From Cepaea nemoralis (lineage: Eukaryota > Mollusca > Gastropoda > Stylommatophora > Helicidae), in contig JACEFZ010011444.1 in assembly GCA_014155875.1 (NCBI GenBank), positions 82,401-146,400 on the forward strand: a DNA stretch of 64,000 bases. Direction: 5' to 3'. A model generated the notes under the pieces. The model was not told the DNA's origin and did not search any database. It saw nothing but the letters and a program-made list of their open reading frames with translations. This document shows, in pieces, positions 1 through 13,739 of this stretch. Within the stretch, counting starts at the first letter, position 1, and every line of letters begins with the position of its first letter. Made by a program: the position numbers and the translations under genes.

Positions 1-136
1 TTGGAACTGCGACTAACTAACTAACTTAAAGTTGCGTTTTCCAAGAACGTAATCCCGACGTTAACCGGGGTCTTCCAGTACTCACTTTTGCAATTAAATC
101 TCCAATAATTATTGTCATGTCATTATGACCAATTTT

Positions 137-497
137 ATGTAATGTATGGGACGCAGAGGTGTTTCCAGGGCACCAGGGCTGGGTCTTATACTGACCAAGA
201 CCTATTGACGCGTCCTCGCCGAGCGTCCTGGGCAACAGGTCCCTTCGGTGGCCCTAGCTAAAGTCAGTAGGATCGTTGATTCCTCCGAAGTCGAAGAGTG
301 TCTGCCTGCACAGCGAGGAACTACCAGTCTGCACACCAATAAGCCAGACATGGGACAACGGATACTCACGGAAACATCAGGTCCTGTATGACATCACATT
401 GATGTTGGACAACAGGATGTCTTCATCCGACATACAGGACTTCACGCTGGAGATCACGGCCAGCGAACACAAGCAAGCAAGCAAGCATGTAATGTAT
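137..497 (+). mobile_element. SINE-like retroposon, copy 1
   Basis: The body (148-486) matches a second copy at 11,925-12,254 along its whole length, and both copies begin at the same point (GGGACGCAG) and end in a short AAGC-repeat tail. This copy is flanked by a perfect 11-bp direct repeat, ATGTAATGTAT, at 137-147 and 487-497, which is a target-site duplication. Shared ends, tail and duplication mark a retroposon of about 335 bp. I see no clear tRNA-type promoter boxes, so it could also be a short LINE tail rather than a true SINE. Confidence 0.75.
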
Positions 498-635
498 CTT
501 GCAGTGTTCTGTAAAAATCTTCAATTTCGTCTTCCCCTGCTTTTGAAGTGGGTGCATATATCTGTATGAGAGTTGTGGTTTTGTCTCGCCTTTAAATCTG
601 GCATTAAGGATTCCATCACTAACTGGGCTATACCC

Positions 636-1904
<1,269 letters not shown>

Positions 1905-2548
1905 ATTTAAGTTACGCATTTGTATGTTGATCTAGTATTATATTAATGATTACATCTTTGAATATGACTATAATTTCACATCACTAGCTAGTATATGTGA
2001 ATGTCTGGTGTCTCGATACCACCAATTCACTATCATCATACTACCAACCATCCTATTATCAAGGCATTCTGTTTCATTTATTGATGACATTATCAAAACA
2101 TTATGATCTAGAAAGCAAATGAACACAGTGTTTAATTGATAGTTCTATCTTAACATTTTTCAAGTATATGTAATTGTTTGCGTTTACGTGATAACTTGGT
2201 GGGGCAGTCGTTATACTAACCAGGGATGGGAGATAGTCGGGGAGGGAACATACCCTGTCTAGTTGATCTCCAAAAGACGTAATATCTAGGCATCTAAACC
2301 TTTTCCTTTCCACGCCTTGGGGATACCAGGACCAGCCATCTTTACTTTTCTACGAGCCAGTTCCAGTTGTGTGCACTTGTGTATCCCGGAAAGTTGCCTT
2401 TATTCGGCCTAAAGGAAACACTTGTCCCAAGAGTGTTTGCTTGGATTAGGAGCGCCAGAGATTTGATGCTGCGAGTATGAGCGGTAACTTAATTTATGAC
2501 AAAATTGGGATTGCTCGCCTGGTTTAGAATCCAGGCCAAACTCAATTA
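1905..2548. other. No recognisable feature
   Basis: AT-rich unique-looking DNA. I see no coding domain, repeat or RNA gene here. Confidence 0.5.
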
Positions 2549-2806
2549 TTGAAACATGCGCCAAGACAACCCGCAGTTAAAATTGCGGAGCAGGCTGCAA
2601 ATAGGATCCAAAGTGAAGATGTAAATCCTAAAGATGTATTTATAGACGAGAATCCCCGGCAGGAGCTCGATAGATCCATTAAGCAGGCTGGTGTTAATGA
2701 CGTAGAGGCCATTATCAAAAGTTATACAAAGAAGAAGAGTCCTCCTTATAATAGTAAAGAAACGAGCCTGGAGAATCCGTCACTCAGCATATTTACTACG
2801 AAATAG
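2549..2806 (+). CDS. Unknown 85-residue open frame
   Basis: A short, hydrophilic, lysine- and glutamate-rich frame ending just before the 31-bp satellite. Its composition looks protein-like (few low-complexity runs, charged central part), but I recognise no domain. It could be a fragment of a transposon gene or an exon, or it may be chance. Confidence 0.2.
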   Translation: MKHAPRQPAVKIAEQAANRIQSEDVNPKDVFIDENPRQELDRSIKQAGVNDVEAIIKSYTKKKSPPYNSKETSLENPSLSIFTTK

Positions 2807-2901
2807 CAGTATCACGATAAAAAGTTTTAATAAGGACTCAAACGCAATTTTTCATCGCTCATTGTTACACGTTTCGTGCATGGATCATGACATGGCCCAG
2901 G

Positions 2902-5900
2902 AAAGCCTGCTATACCCCAGCCATCACATACCTAGGCCTGCTACACCCCAGCCATCACATACCTAGGCCTGCTACACCCCAGCCATCACATACCTAGGCC
3001 TGCTACACCCCATCCATCACATACCTAAGCCTGCTACACCCCAGCCATCACATACCTAGGCCTGCTACACTCCATCCATCACATACCTAGGCCTGCTACA
3101 CCCCAGCATGAACATACCTAAGCCTGCTACACCCCAGACTGCACATACCTAAGCCTGCTACACCCCAGACTGCACACACCTAAGGCTACTACACCCCAGC
3201 TTTCAAATACCTAAGCCTGCTACACCCGAGACTGCACATACCTAAGCCTGCTACACCCCAGACTGCACATATCTAAGGCTGCTACACCCCAGCCTGCACA
3301 TACCTAAGCCTGCTACACACCAGCCTGCACATACCTAAGCCTGCTACACCCTAGCTTGCACATACCTAAGCCTGCTACACCCCAGCTTGCACATACCTAA
3401 GCCTGCTACACCCCAGCCATCACATACCTAAGCCTGCTACACCCCAGCCATCACATACCTAAGCCTGCTACACCCCAGCCATCACATACCTCAGCCTGCT
3501 ACACCCCAGCTTTCACATACCTAAGCCTGCTACACCCCAGCCATCACATACCTAAGCCTGCTACACCACAGCCTGCACATACCTAAGCCTGCTACACCCC
3601 AGCTTTCACATACCTAAGCCTGCTACACCCCAGCCATCACATACCTAAGCCTGCTACACCCCAGCCATCACATACCTAAGCCTGCTACACCCCAGCTTGC
3701 ACATACCTAAGCCTGCTACACCCCAGCCTGCACATACCTAAGCCTGCTACACCCCAGCTTTCACATACCTAAGCCTGCTACACCCCAGCCATCACATACC
3801 TAAGCCTGCTACACCCCAGCCATCACATACCTAAGCCTGCTACACCCCAGCCATCACATACCTAAGCCTGCTACACCCCAGCCATCACATACCTAAGCCT
3901 GCTACACCCCAGCTTTCACATACCTAAGCCTGCTACACCCCAGCCATCACATACCTAAGCCTGCTACACCCCAGCTTGCACATACCTAAGCCTGCTACAC
4001 CCCAGCCATCACATACCTATGCCTGCTACACCCCAGCCATCACATACATATACATAAGCCTGCTACACACCAGCCATCACATACCTAAGCCTGCTACACC
4101 CCAGCCATCACATACCTAAGCCTGCTACACCCTAGCCATCACATACCTAAGCCTGCTACACCCCAGCTTGCACATACCTAAGACTGCTACACCCCAGCTT
4201 TCACATACCTAAGCCTGCTACACCCCAGCAATCACATACCTAAGCCTGCTACACCCCAGCTTTCACATACCTAAGCCTGCTACACCCCAGCCATCACATA
4301 CCTAAGCCTGCTACACCCCAGCTTGCACATACCTAAGCCTGCTACACCCCAGCTTTCACATACCTAAGCCTGCTACACACCAGCCATCACATACCTAAGC
4401 CTGCTACACCCCAGCCTGCACATACCTAAGCCTGCTACACCCCAGCTTTCACATACCTAAGCCTGCTACACCCCAGCCATCACATACCTAAGCCTGCTAC
4501 ACCCCAGCCATCACATACCTAAGCCTGCTACACCCCAGCTGGCACATACCTAAGCCTGCTACACCCCAGCCTATACATACCTAAGCCTGCTACACCCCAG
4601 CTTTCACATACCTAAGCCTGCTACACCCCAGCTTTCACATACCTAAACCTGCTACACCCCAGCTTGCACATACCTAAGCCTGCTACACCCCAGCTTTCAC
4701 ATACCTAAGCCTGCTACACCCCAGCCATCACATACCTAAGCCTGCTACACCCCAGCTTGCACATACCTAAACCTGCTACACCCCAGCTTTCACATACCTA
4801 AGCCTGCTACACCCCAGCTTTCACATACCTAAGCCTGCTACACACCAGCCATCACATACCTAAGCCTGCTACACCCCAGCCATCACATACCTAAGCCTGC
4901 TACACCCCAGCTTGCACATACCTAAGCCTGCTACACCCCAGCTTTCACATACCTAAGGCTGCTACACCCCAGCCATCACATACCTAAGCCTGCTACACCC
5001 CAGCCATCACATACCTAAGCCTGCTACACCCCAGCCTGCACATACCTAAGCCTGCTACACCCAAGCTTTCACATACCTAAGCCTGCTACACCCCATCTTT
5101 CACATACCTAAGGCTCCTACACCCCAGCCATCACATACCTAAGCCTGCTACACCCCAGCCATCACATACTGAAGCCTGCTACACCCCAGCCATCACATAC
5201 CTAAGCCTGCTACACCCCAGCCATCACATACCCAAGCCTGCTACACGCCAGCTTTCAAATACCTAAGCCTGCTACACCCCAGCCATCACATACCTAAGCC
5301 TGCTACACCTCAGCTTTCACATACCTAAGCCTGCTACACCCCAGCCATCACATACCTAAGCCTGCTACACCCCAGCTTTCAAATACCTAAGCCTGCTACA
5401 CCCCAGCCATCACATACCTAAGCCTGCTACACCTCAGCTTTCACATACCTAAGCCTGCTACACCCCAGCATTCACATACCTAAGCCTGCTACACCCCAGC
5501 CTGCACATACCTAAGCCTGCTACACCCCAGCCATCACATACCTAAGCCTGCTACACCCCAGCCATCACATACCTAAGCCTGCTACACCCCAGCCATCACA
5601 TACCTAAGCCTGCTACACCCCAGCCATCACATACCTAAGCCTGCTACACCTCAGCTTTCACATACCTAAGCCTGCTACACCCCAGCCATCACATACCTAA
5701 GCCTGCTACACACCCAGCTTTCAAATACCTAAGCCTGCTACACCCCAGCCATCACATACCTAAGCCTGCTACCACCTCAGCTTTCACATACCTAAGCCTG
5801 CTACACCCCAGCATTCACATACCTAAGCCTGCTACTCCCCAGCCTGCACATACCTAAGCCTGCTACACCCCAGCCATCACATACCTAAGCCTGCTACACC

Positions 5901-7656
5901 CCAGCCAGCACATACCTAAGCCTGCTACACCCCAGCCATCACATACCTAAGCCTGCTACACCTCAGCTTTCACATACCTAAGCCTGCTACACCCCAGCCA
6001 TCACATACCTAAGCCTGCTACACCCCAGCTTTCAAATACATAAGCCTGCTACACCCCAGCCATCACATACCTAAGCCTGCTACACCTCAGCTTTCACATA
6101 CCTAAGCCTGCTACACCCCAGCATTCACATACCTAAGCCTGCTACTCCCCAGCCTGCACATACCTAAGCCTGCTACACCCAGCCATCACATACCTAAGCC
6201 TGCTACACCCCAGCCAGCACATATCTAAGCCTGCTACACCCCAACTTGCACATACCTAAGCCTGCTACACCCCAGCTTTCACATACCTAAGCCTGCTACA
6301 CCCCAGCCATCACATACCTAAGCCTGCTACACCCCAGCCATCACATACCTACGCCTGCTACATCCCAGCCTGTACATACCTAAGCCTGCTACACCCCAGC
6401 CATCACATACCTAAGCCTGCTACACCCCAGCCATCACATACCTAAGCCTGCTACACTCCAGCCTTCACATACCTAGGCCTGCTACACCCCAGCCTGCACA
6501 TACCTAGGCCTGCTACACCCCAGCTTGCACATACCTAAGCCTGCTACACCCCAGCTTGCATATACCTAAGCCTGCTACACCCCAGCTTGCACATACCTAA
6601 GCCTGCTACACCCCAGCTTGCACATACCTAAGCCTGCTACATTCCAGCTTGCACATACCTAAGCCTGCTACACCCCAGCATTCACATACCTAAGGCTGCT
6701 ACACCCCAGCCTGCACATACCTAAGCCTGCTACACCCCAGCCTGCACATACCTAAGCCTGCTACACCCCAGCCATCACATACCTAAGCCTGCTACACCCC
6801 AGCCAGCACATACCTAAGCCTGCTACACCCCAGCTTGCACATACCTAAGCCTGCTACACCCCAGCTTTCACATACCTAAGCCTGCTACACCCCAGCCATC
6901 ACATACCTACGCCTGCTACATCCCAGCCTGTACATACCTAAGCCTGCTACACCCCAGCCATCACATACCTAAGCCTGCTACACCCCAGCCATCACATACC
7001 TAAGCCTGCTACACCCCAGCCTGCACATACCTAGGCCTGCTACACCCCAGCCTGCAGATACCTAGGCCTGCTACACCCCAGCTTGCACATACCTAAGCCT
7101 GCTACACCCCAGCTTGCATATACCTAAGCCTGCTACACCCCAGCTTGCACATACCTAAGCCTGCTACATCCCAGCTTGCACATACCTAAGCCTGCTACAC
7201 CCCAGCTTGCACATACCTAAGCCTGCTACACCCCAGCTTTCACATACCTAAGCCTTCGACACCCCAGCCATCAAATACCTAAGCCTGCTACACCCCAGCC
7301 ATCACATACCTAAGCCTGCTACACCCCAGCTTGCACATACCTAAGCCTGCTGCACCCCAGCTTTCACATACCTAAGCCTGCTACACCCCAGCCTGCACAT
7401 ACCTAGGCCTGCTACACCCCAGCCTGCACATACCTAAGCCTGCTACACCCCAGCTTTCACATACCTAAGCCTGCTACACCCCAGCTTTCACATACCTAAG
7501 CCTGCTACACCCCAGCTTGCACATACCTAAGCCTGCTACACCCCGGCCATCACATACCTAAGCCTGCTACACCCCAGCCTGCACATACGCAAGCCTGCTA
7601 AACCCCAGACTGCACATACCTAATCCTGCTACACCCCAGCCTGCACATACCTAAGC
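2902..7656. repeat. 31-bp satellite array, about 153 units
   Basis: The monomer has the core CCTAAGCCTGCTACACCCCA followed by a variable segment and CACATA, 31 bp in all. The variable segment switches among CCAT, CTTT, CTTG and CCTG types before CA. Diverged CCTAGG variants cluster at the left edge and again near 6.5 and 7.0 kb. The unit is not a multiple of three and carries a TAA, so the array does not code. Higher-order blocks recur (see findings). Confidence 0.97.
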
Positions 7657-8736
7657 AAGGAAGTAACAACATACATTAGTGCTGTGACATATCGAGATGA
7701 GCTTCGTTTCGATCTACATAATTTACTTCACAGACTTTAGTAGGTGTGCAGCATCAGACACAGTGGAACATTATTACAGACATATTTTTGAAACACGTTA
7801 TACATTTAATCGACACATGGTATCAAGAACAACTGGCAGATCCATAGTAGTTATTGAAACATCAAACTGTTTTGAGGTGCAACGGGAAGTAAGTGAAGGT
7901 TGTATTATTTCCTAAAGCAATTTACACACACAATATAATGAGAAGAATACAACAGCACATCGATTCAAACCTATGACCGTTTTGATCCACTCCATCCAGC
8001 CTAAAATAGGTGTCAGGAAATATCTTCGGGAGTAACTGCGGACAACTTGATACTACTTCATCACCACTCAAGTGCTAGTTGAAAACTATGGGGTTACCAC
8101 CATATGCCGGATACGCCACTAGGCGTTTACGAAAGGGTTCTTTGCTCTACTTACATAGCATGGCAAGGCACGCCGATCATTCATTACATCTGCATTCGTC
8201 TCCGGTCGTCTTGACTTGACTTGCCACTGGATTCAGATGGACTCAGGCGAGAAAGTGTGGTCGACGAATGGCACAACTCTTCTTCACTGTAATCTAATTC
8301 ATCGAGCAAGTTATTTTTCACCTACCTTCCCAAAATATTAATCCCCACTTTATGGAATAAATGGTCATCACCATTCGTGATGGACAGACACCACAACTTA
8401 CATAATATACATGCGTATTGGCTTATGGGGTAATGAGAAGCACTGTTTCATAATTCCCCGTCTTACAGAATCGAGGGTTCGACATCCGCTGTCGATTTAA
8501 AAGCCGAAGGTTTTGCGTTGTATTTTATGACATGAGATGTCGGCCTTACAGAAAGCAATGGCAAACCACTGAAATAAAATTGCTGAGTAAAATCACAAAC
8601 TGCCAGTAAGTTGCAAGGCTGTTTGCAACGTCCTGTAATGGACATGCAAATAACATTTTAATTTTCATAACTTCTAGAATTCTGATTCTCAAATTCTGGT
8701 ATGTAGAGGAATCGATCATCCCCTCAAAAATAATTA
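7657..8736. other. No recognisable feature between two satellites
   Basis: About 1.1 kb of non-repetitive, AT-leaning DNA. A 72-codon frame at 7,697-7,915 is too short and featureless to call. No domain was recognised. Confidence 0.5.
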
Positions 8737-10046
8737 GGGAATTAGAACGGATAGTTCTGTCTGCTGAAGGGGATTAGAACGGATAGTTCTGTCTGCTGAA
8801 GGGGATTAGAACGGATAGTTCTGTCTGCTGAAGGGGATTAGAACGGATAGTTCTGTCTGCTGAAGGGGATTAGAACGGATAGTTCTGTTGCTGAAGGGGA
8901 TTAGAACGGATAGTTCTGTCTGCTGAAGGGGATTAGAACGGATAGTTCTGTCTGCTGAAGGGGATTAGAACGGATAGTTCTGTCTGCTGAAGGGGATTAG
9001 AACGGATAGTTCTGTCTGCTGAAGGGGATTAGAACGGATAGTTCTGTCTGCTGAAGGGGATTAGAACGGATAGTTCTGTCTGCTGAAGGGGATTAGAACG
9101 GATAGTTCTGTCTGCTGAAGGGGATTAGAACGGATAGTTCTGTCTGCTGAAGGGGATTAGAACGGATAGTTCTGTCTGCTGAAGGGGATTAGAACGGATA
9201 GTTCTGTCTGCTGAAGGGGATTAGAACGGATAGTTCTGTCTGCTGAAGGGGATTAGAACGGATAGTTCTGTCTGCTGAAGGGATTAGAACGGATAGTTCT
9301 GTCTGCTGAAGGGGATTAGAACGGATAGTTCTGTCTGCTGAAGGGGATTAGAACGGATAGTTCTGTCTGCTGAAGGGGATTAGAACGGATAGTTCTGTCT
9401 GCTGAAGGGGATTGGAACGGATAGTTCTGTCTGCTGAAGGGGATAAGAACGGATAGTTCTGTCTGCTGAAGGGGATTAGAACGGATAGTTCTGTCTGCTG
9501 AAGGGGATTAGAACGGATAGTTCTGTCTGCTGAAGGGGATTAGAACGGATAGTTCTGTCTGCTGAAGGGGATTAGAACGGATAGTTCTGTCTGCTGAAGG
9601 GGATTAGAACGGATAGTTCTGTCTGCTGAAGGGGATTAGAACGGATAGTTCTGTCTGCTGAAGGGGATTAGAACGGATAGTTCTGTCTGCTGAAGGGGAT
9701 TAGAACGGATAGTTCTGTCTGCTGAAGGGGATTAGAACGGATAGTTCTGTCTGCTGAAGGGGATTAGAACGGATAGTTCTGTCTGCTGAAGGGGATTAGA
9801 ACGGATAGTTCTGTCTGCTGAAGGGATTAGAACGGATAGTTCTGTCTGCTGAAGGGGATTGGAACGGATAGTTCTGTCTGCTGAAGGGGATTGGAACGGG
9901 TAGTTCTGTCTGCTGAAGGGGATTAGAACGGGTAGTTCTGTCTGCTGAAGGGGATTAGAACGGATAGTTCTGTCTGCTGAAGGGGATTAGAACGGATAGT
10001 TCTGTCTGCTGAAGGGGATTAGAACGGATAGTTCTGTCTGCTGAAG
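8737..10046. repeat. 32-bp satellite array, about 41 units
   Basis: The monomer reads GGGGATTAGAACGGATAG then TTCTGTCTGCTGAA. Units are almost identical along the array, with only scattered single-base changes (a few GGAACGG and GGGTAG variants clustered near 9,850-9,950) and occasional loss of one G. This homogeneity points to recent expansion. Each unit contains the imperfect palindrome AGAACGGATAGTTCT. Confidence 0.97.
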
Positions 10047-10075
10047 ACAGTGAAGATCAACATCTGTCTACTTCA

Positions 10076-10076
<1 letters not shown>

Positions 10077-10151
<75 letters not shown>

Positions 10152-10212
10152 CGAGCGAGAGAGAGACAGAGAGAGAAAGAGGGAGAGAAAGAGGGAGAGA
10201 GAGAGAGAGAAA

Positions 10213-10258
<46 letters not shown>

Positions 10259-10270
10259 GTGAGGGAGAGC
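10077..10270. repeat. Compound (AT)n(GA)n microsatellite
   Basis: About 70 bp of AT repeats are followed by a GA-rich tract with GGGAGA interruptions, immediately right of the 32-bp satellite. Confidence 0.95.
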
Positions 10271-10829
10271 TTCTTGCCATTCAGATAACAAAACCAATCA
10301 ACAGTGAGAGAATGAAAAATGCACATTCATTGAATACCACGGATTAATAATTAATAACAATGGGGTGGGTTGAAAGGCGGATGGAAGGATATTGATTCTA
10401 GCAATGTGGTCCGCAAACAGCCTTCATAATCTATGGCTCAGCAGCAATAAACAAATATACATAATGTGAGACCTTGCATCTTTTTCTATTAAAATACACA
10501 GATGTAAATGAAAAGCTATTTCTGAATCATTCAAGAAGAAAATCGTTATCTTAAAACTTAAATGTTTCAGAAAAGTCTTAAATTAACATGGATCAAAGAG
10601 TAGCAAAATATTGACACATGAAGCAAGATCCGAACAGCGACCAAAACTGGCTCATAAACAGCGTCGTGTCTATAAAATTGACACGCTTTTTTGACTAAAT
10701 TAATGTACCAGTGTTTGAACAAGAAGGTAAGTGGGAACCATAGTTACTGGATGAAGAATCAGGAGTCCAGGGCACTAAAGACCAGGTATATATACACGAG
10801 GAGGCTTGAAATAAAAACAATAATTTGTT
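10271..10829. other. No recognisable feature
   Basis: AT-rich DNA between a microsatellite and the mariner relic. It may include the 3' end of the mariner element, but I could not identify a terminal repeat. Confidence 0.4.
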
Positions 10830-11148
10830 GCTTTTTGGTGAATATATTCTGATAAAGTACAGAACAAATGTACGCGAATGCAAGGCCTCAAGCGCCGATA
10901 AAGTGCTTGGATTCCTGTAGAAAAAAAAAATTCTTTTGGTCGCACGTGAAACCACTGATGCCTCACCGTCTGTGCCTCTTCATCGCACCGTAAAGTCTTT
11001 CTCCCAATGATTCTTTAAGTTGATAAATCAAGTGTAAATTATTTGGAGCTTGGTCTGGCGAGTACGGGGAATGTGATACACGCTGAAAGTGGAGGTTTTC
11101 GATGGTTTCAACGTAGAAGTGCCTGGGGGTTCTTAACAAAAGCTAATG

Positions 11149-11746
11149 GTCGACGTTTGGTCTGGCATATGATACCACAACATCTAGCTTAAGAATCGAG
11201 GTGGAGGCGGTCAGTGCAGCTTTCCGATGGATGGAGAATACGATACACATACATATCGTGATTGTAACTGACTCAGAAAGCACGCTGAGGAAGGTGAGGG
11301 CAGGTAAGCTTCGGGCAGAGTGGCTTGCTTCGCTTCAGAGGCCACGGGTGGCAAGCATCGCCTGTATTTTTTCTCCGGGGCATGTTGGTGTGCTGGGGAA
11401 TGAACAGGCAGACAGACTGGCTGGCTCTGCAAAACTTGGTGGAGTATTGATGCATGACAAGGCAGACGTGGTTGCGACCTTGTGGGAGCACGTGTACACC
11501 TCGGAGGAGCAAATGGATCACTTTGGTCTGGCAAGAATGAGACCGCGAGGAGTGACGAGGGGATCTGGCCGACGCTCGACGCTCAGAGGAAAGGCGAGAC
11601 GGACATATAATCAGATTGCTACTGGTACTATTGGTGTTGGAACTCTTCGCTGGCTGCCGAGGATGGGGACGGAGCGCTTATGGGAATGCCCCGAATGCTG
11701 TGATGTCAGTTCCTAAATCAATCAATCAATGAATCAATCAACCATT
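11149..11746 (+). pseudogene. LINE RNase H fragment with AATC-type tail
   Basis: The frame 11,201-11,716 encodes an RNase HI-like segment: IVTDSESTLRKV (catalytic Asp), then SPGHVGVLGNEQADRLAG (last catalytic Asp), followed by the usual basic C-terminal part. The copy is truncated at the 5' side and ends in AATC repeats at 11,716-11,745, a LINE-type tail. Related fragments lie at 19.8-20.3 kb (plus) and 23.6-23.8 kb (minus). It sits inside the mariner relic; the flanks ACAAAAGC and ACAAAGGC may be an imperfect target duplication. Confidence 0.75.
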
Positions 11747-11913
11747 ACAAAGGCAGTGTGGGGTCGAGCATTGTCATGGTGAAAAAGGACACCTTTGCTC
11801 AGAAGGTCACGTCGCTCAGATTAGATTGCGGGTCGAAGATGATTCCTGAATAGATCTATCGCTGGTGATAGTTTTCTCTCCTGGCAGGCAGTGCTCTAAG
11901 ATAATGCTTCATT

Positions 11914-12265
11914 CATCCCGAAAGGGACGCAGCGGTGTTTCCAAGGCACCAGGGACACATTCTATACTGGCCAAGACCTACTAACACGTCCTAGTCGTGC
12001 GTCCTGGAAAACAGGTCCCTTCGAGGTCCTGGCTAACGTAGTAGGATCGCTGATTCTTCCGAAGTCGGAATGTATCTGCCTGCACGGCGAGGGACAACCA
12101 GTCTGCACACCAATAAGCCAGACATGGGACATCGGATACTCACGCAAACCTCAGTCCGGTATGACATCATATCGATTTTGGACAACAGGATGTCTTCATC
12201 CGACATACCGGACTTCACGCTGGAGTTCACAGCCAGCGAACACAAGCAAGCAAGCATCCCGAAAG
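11914..12265 (+). mobile_element. SINE-like retroposon, copy 2, inserted in mariner relic
   Basis: The body (11,925-12,254) aligns end to end with the copy at 148-486 and has the same AAGC tail. It is flanked by a perfect 11-bp repeat, CATCCCGAAAG, at 11,914-11,924 and 12,255-12,265. Removing it rejoins the mariner transposase coding sequence, which confirms both the insertion and its boundaries. Confidence 0.85.
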
Positions 12266-12868
12266 AGTCAGCATAGCCTTCCCTGCAGATGGTTGCTTGC
12301 GAAATTTCTTTGGTTTCGGGGAGGAGGGGTGGCGCTATTTCTTGCTCGATCTCTTCGTTTCCGGCTCGTGGTAGTGAACCCAGATTTCATCTCCAGTAAC
12401 ACTTCTTGATAGGAAATCTTCACCTTCTGCTTGAAAGCACTGCACAAATGCTTGACGCGTCAATGCGTCGTTGTTTCAATTCTGGAGTAAGCTACCGTGG
12501 CACGGACCTTGCAGACACTATGGGGTACTGTAGCACATCATGTATGCAAGGCATGTATCATCACACTGGACCTGCATTCGCCGATTCATTTCTATAAGTT
12601 TCACCCCTTCACTGATAAAAATCGGATAACAGAACGCTGCTCCTCTTTGGTGCATGTCTAATGTGGGGCGGCCATTTTTAAACTGTCCTTATCACGTTAC
12701 TGTGTTCGTCTGCACCGTGATGTCACGTGGTTAACACTCCTGACATTGTTAGCGATAATATTGACAGGTTACAAAACAATGCCATGGTTACTGTTTCTTC
12801 TTCTTTTCTTCGCTTGAAATATGTCTATATAGGCAATGTTGTCTCTTGTATGAATTTAACTGTCTTTT

Positions 12869-13657
12869 TCAGTTCACACAGTGATCCATAGAGTTTATCT
12901 TCCACTGTCGTCTCTCTAGGCCAGAAGGTTTGCCTTGATATGTTATATTTTGGGCAGTCTTGGAGTATATGCTCTGCTTTCTGCGAGGCCAATCCACATG
13001 TGCACCAATCTTGAATTTTGTATACATGTGGTTGCGTAATCTATTGTGTCCTGTTCTGAGGCACAGAATAATGACTTGTTCTGGTCTGTCCATAACGTGG
13101 TAGTCATCTTGAGAAGGTTTTGGTGGCTTTCTGACTGATTTGATCATTCTTTTCTTTTGGTGGTATGTAACGGGCACATCAGGCTGTTCTTCTTTGGCTC
13201 CTTCCTTAGTCAATTGATCAGCTCTGTCGTTTCCGGGTACTTCACAGTGGGATGGTATCCACTGTATGGTGACCTTATGCTGACTGCTAAGTTCAGAAAG
13301 TAGTGTCCTTAGTACTGGCAATTTCCCAGACAGGAGCGCCTCGAGTACTGATTTTGCATCTGTTAGTAGCACCACAGGTTGTGTACCATTGCTGGTATTT
13401 AGTAATTTCTCTGTTGCTATCTTGATTGTCTCAATTTCAGCATCATAGTTATGGCAGTACTTTCCTGTTGGTACTCTGGCTGTGTCCCTAGTATTATTTG
13501 GGTATTCTATGTACACTCCCGCTCCTCCATTTTGAACAGCATTTTGTGCCGACCCATCTAGTGTAGGCTCGGATCCAGAGGTCCTGTGGGTATTCTTCAT
13601 CAAGGAAGCTGAGAGTGTCTGTTCTGCGCTGCACATTGTTCTGTTCTTCCTTGCCAA
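12869..13657 (-). pseudogene. LINE RNase HI domain and C-terminus
   Basis: This frame is the 3' part of the split LINE. All four RNase H catalytic positions are visible in order: Asp in TLDGSAQN, Glu in AEIETIKIATEK, Asp in LLTDAKSVLEAL and Asp in GNDRADQLTKEGA. The following PVTYHQKKRMIKSV region and the RLRTGHNRLRNH motif are typical of LINE C-termini; the terminal Cys/His part is degraded. RNase H removes the RNA strand during target-primed reverse transcription. The frame is open over 262 codons, but the element is 5'-truncated and interrupted, so it is not functional. The nearly identical plus-strand copy at 16.6-16.9 kb confirms the family. Confidence 0.85.
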
Positions 13658-13739
13658 ATATTCCTCTCACTTTTGTCTGGATTTGTAATGGTAGTCTATG
13701 TCAGGGGTGGGCAAAAGAATGCTTGTTCGCAAATGTATG

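Larger units (their letters stand above)
10830..12690 (-). pseudogene. Mariner-family transposase relic, split by two later insertions
   Basis: On the minus strand, from right to left, there is an N-terminal helix-turn-helix-like part (about 12,530-12,670, EEQRSVIRF type), then TGDEIWVHY at 12,371-12,400 and a stretch resembling the family's conserved PKKF region. The catalytic HHDNARPHTA block follows at about 11,750-11,785, then HSPYSPDQAPN near 11,045-11,075 and the family C-terminus. The three blocks correspond to the conserved acidic positions of mariner catalytic domains. Stops and frameshifts are frequent, so the copy is dead. A SINE-like element (11,925-12,254) and a plus-strand LINE fragment (about 11,149-11,746) interrupt it and are younger. 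Terminal inverted repeats were not located. Confidence 0.75.

Noticed and set aside
2902..7656. Satellite considered as a CRISPR-like repeat array
   Set aside because: Units are contiguous 31-bp tandem repeats with small internal variation and no unique spacers; the surrounding genome is eukaryotic.
11201..11716. Host RNase H1 gene
   Set aside because: Truncated, tailed by AATC repeats, inserted in a mariner relic and related to other LINE fragments in the window.
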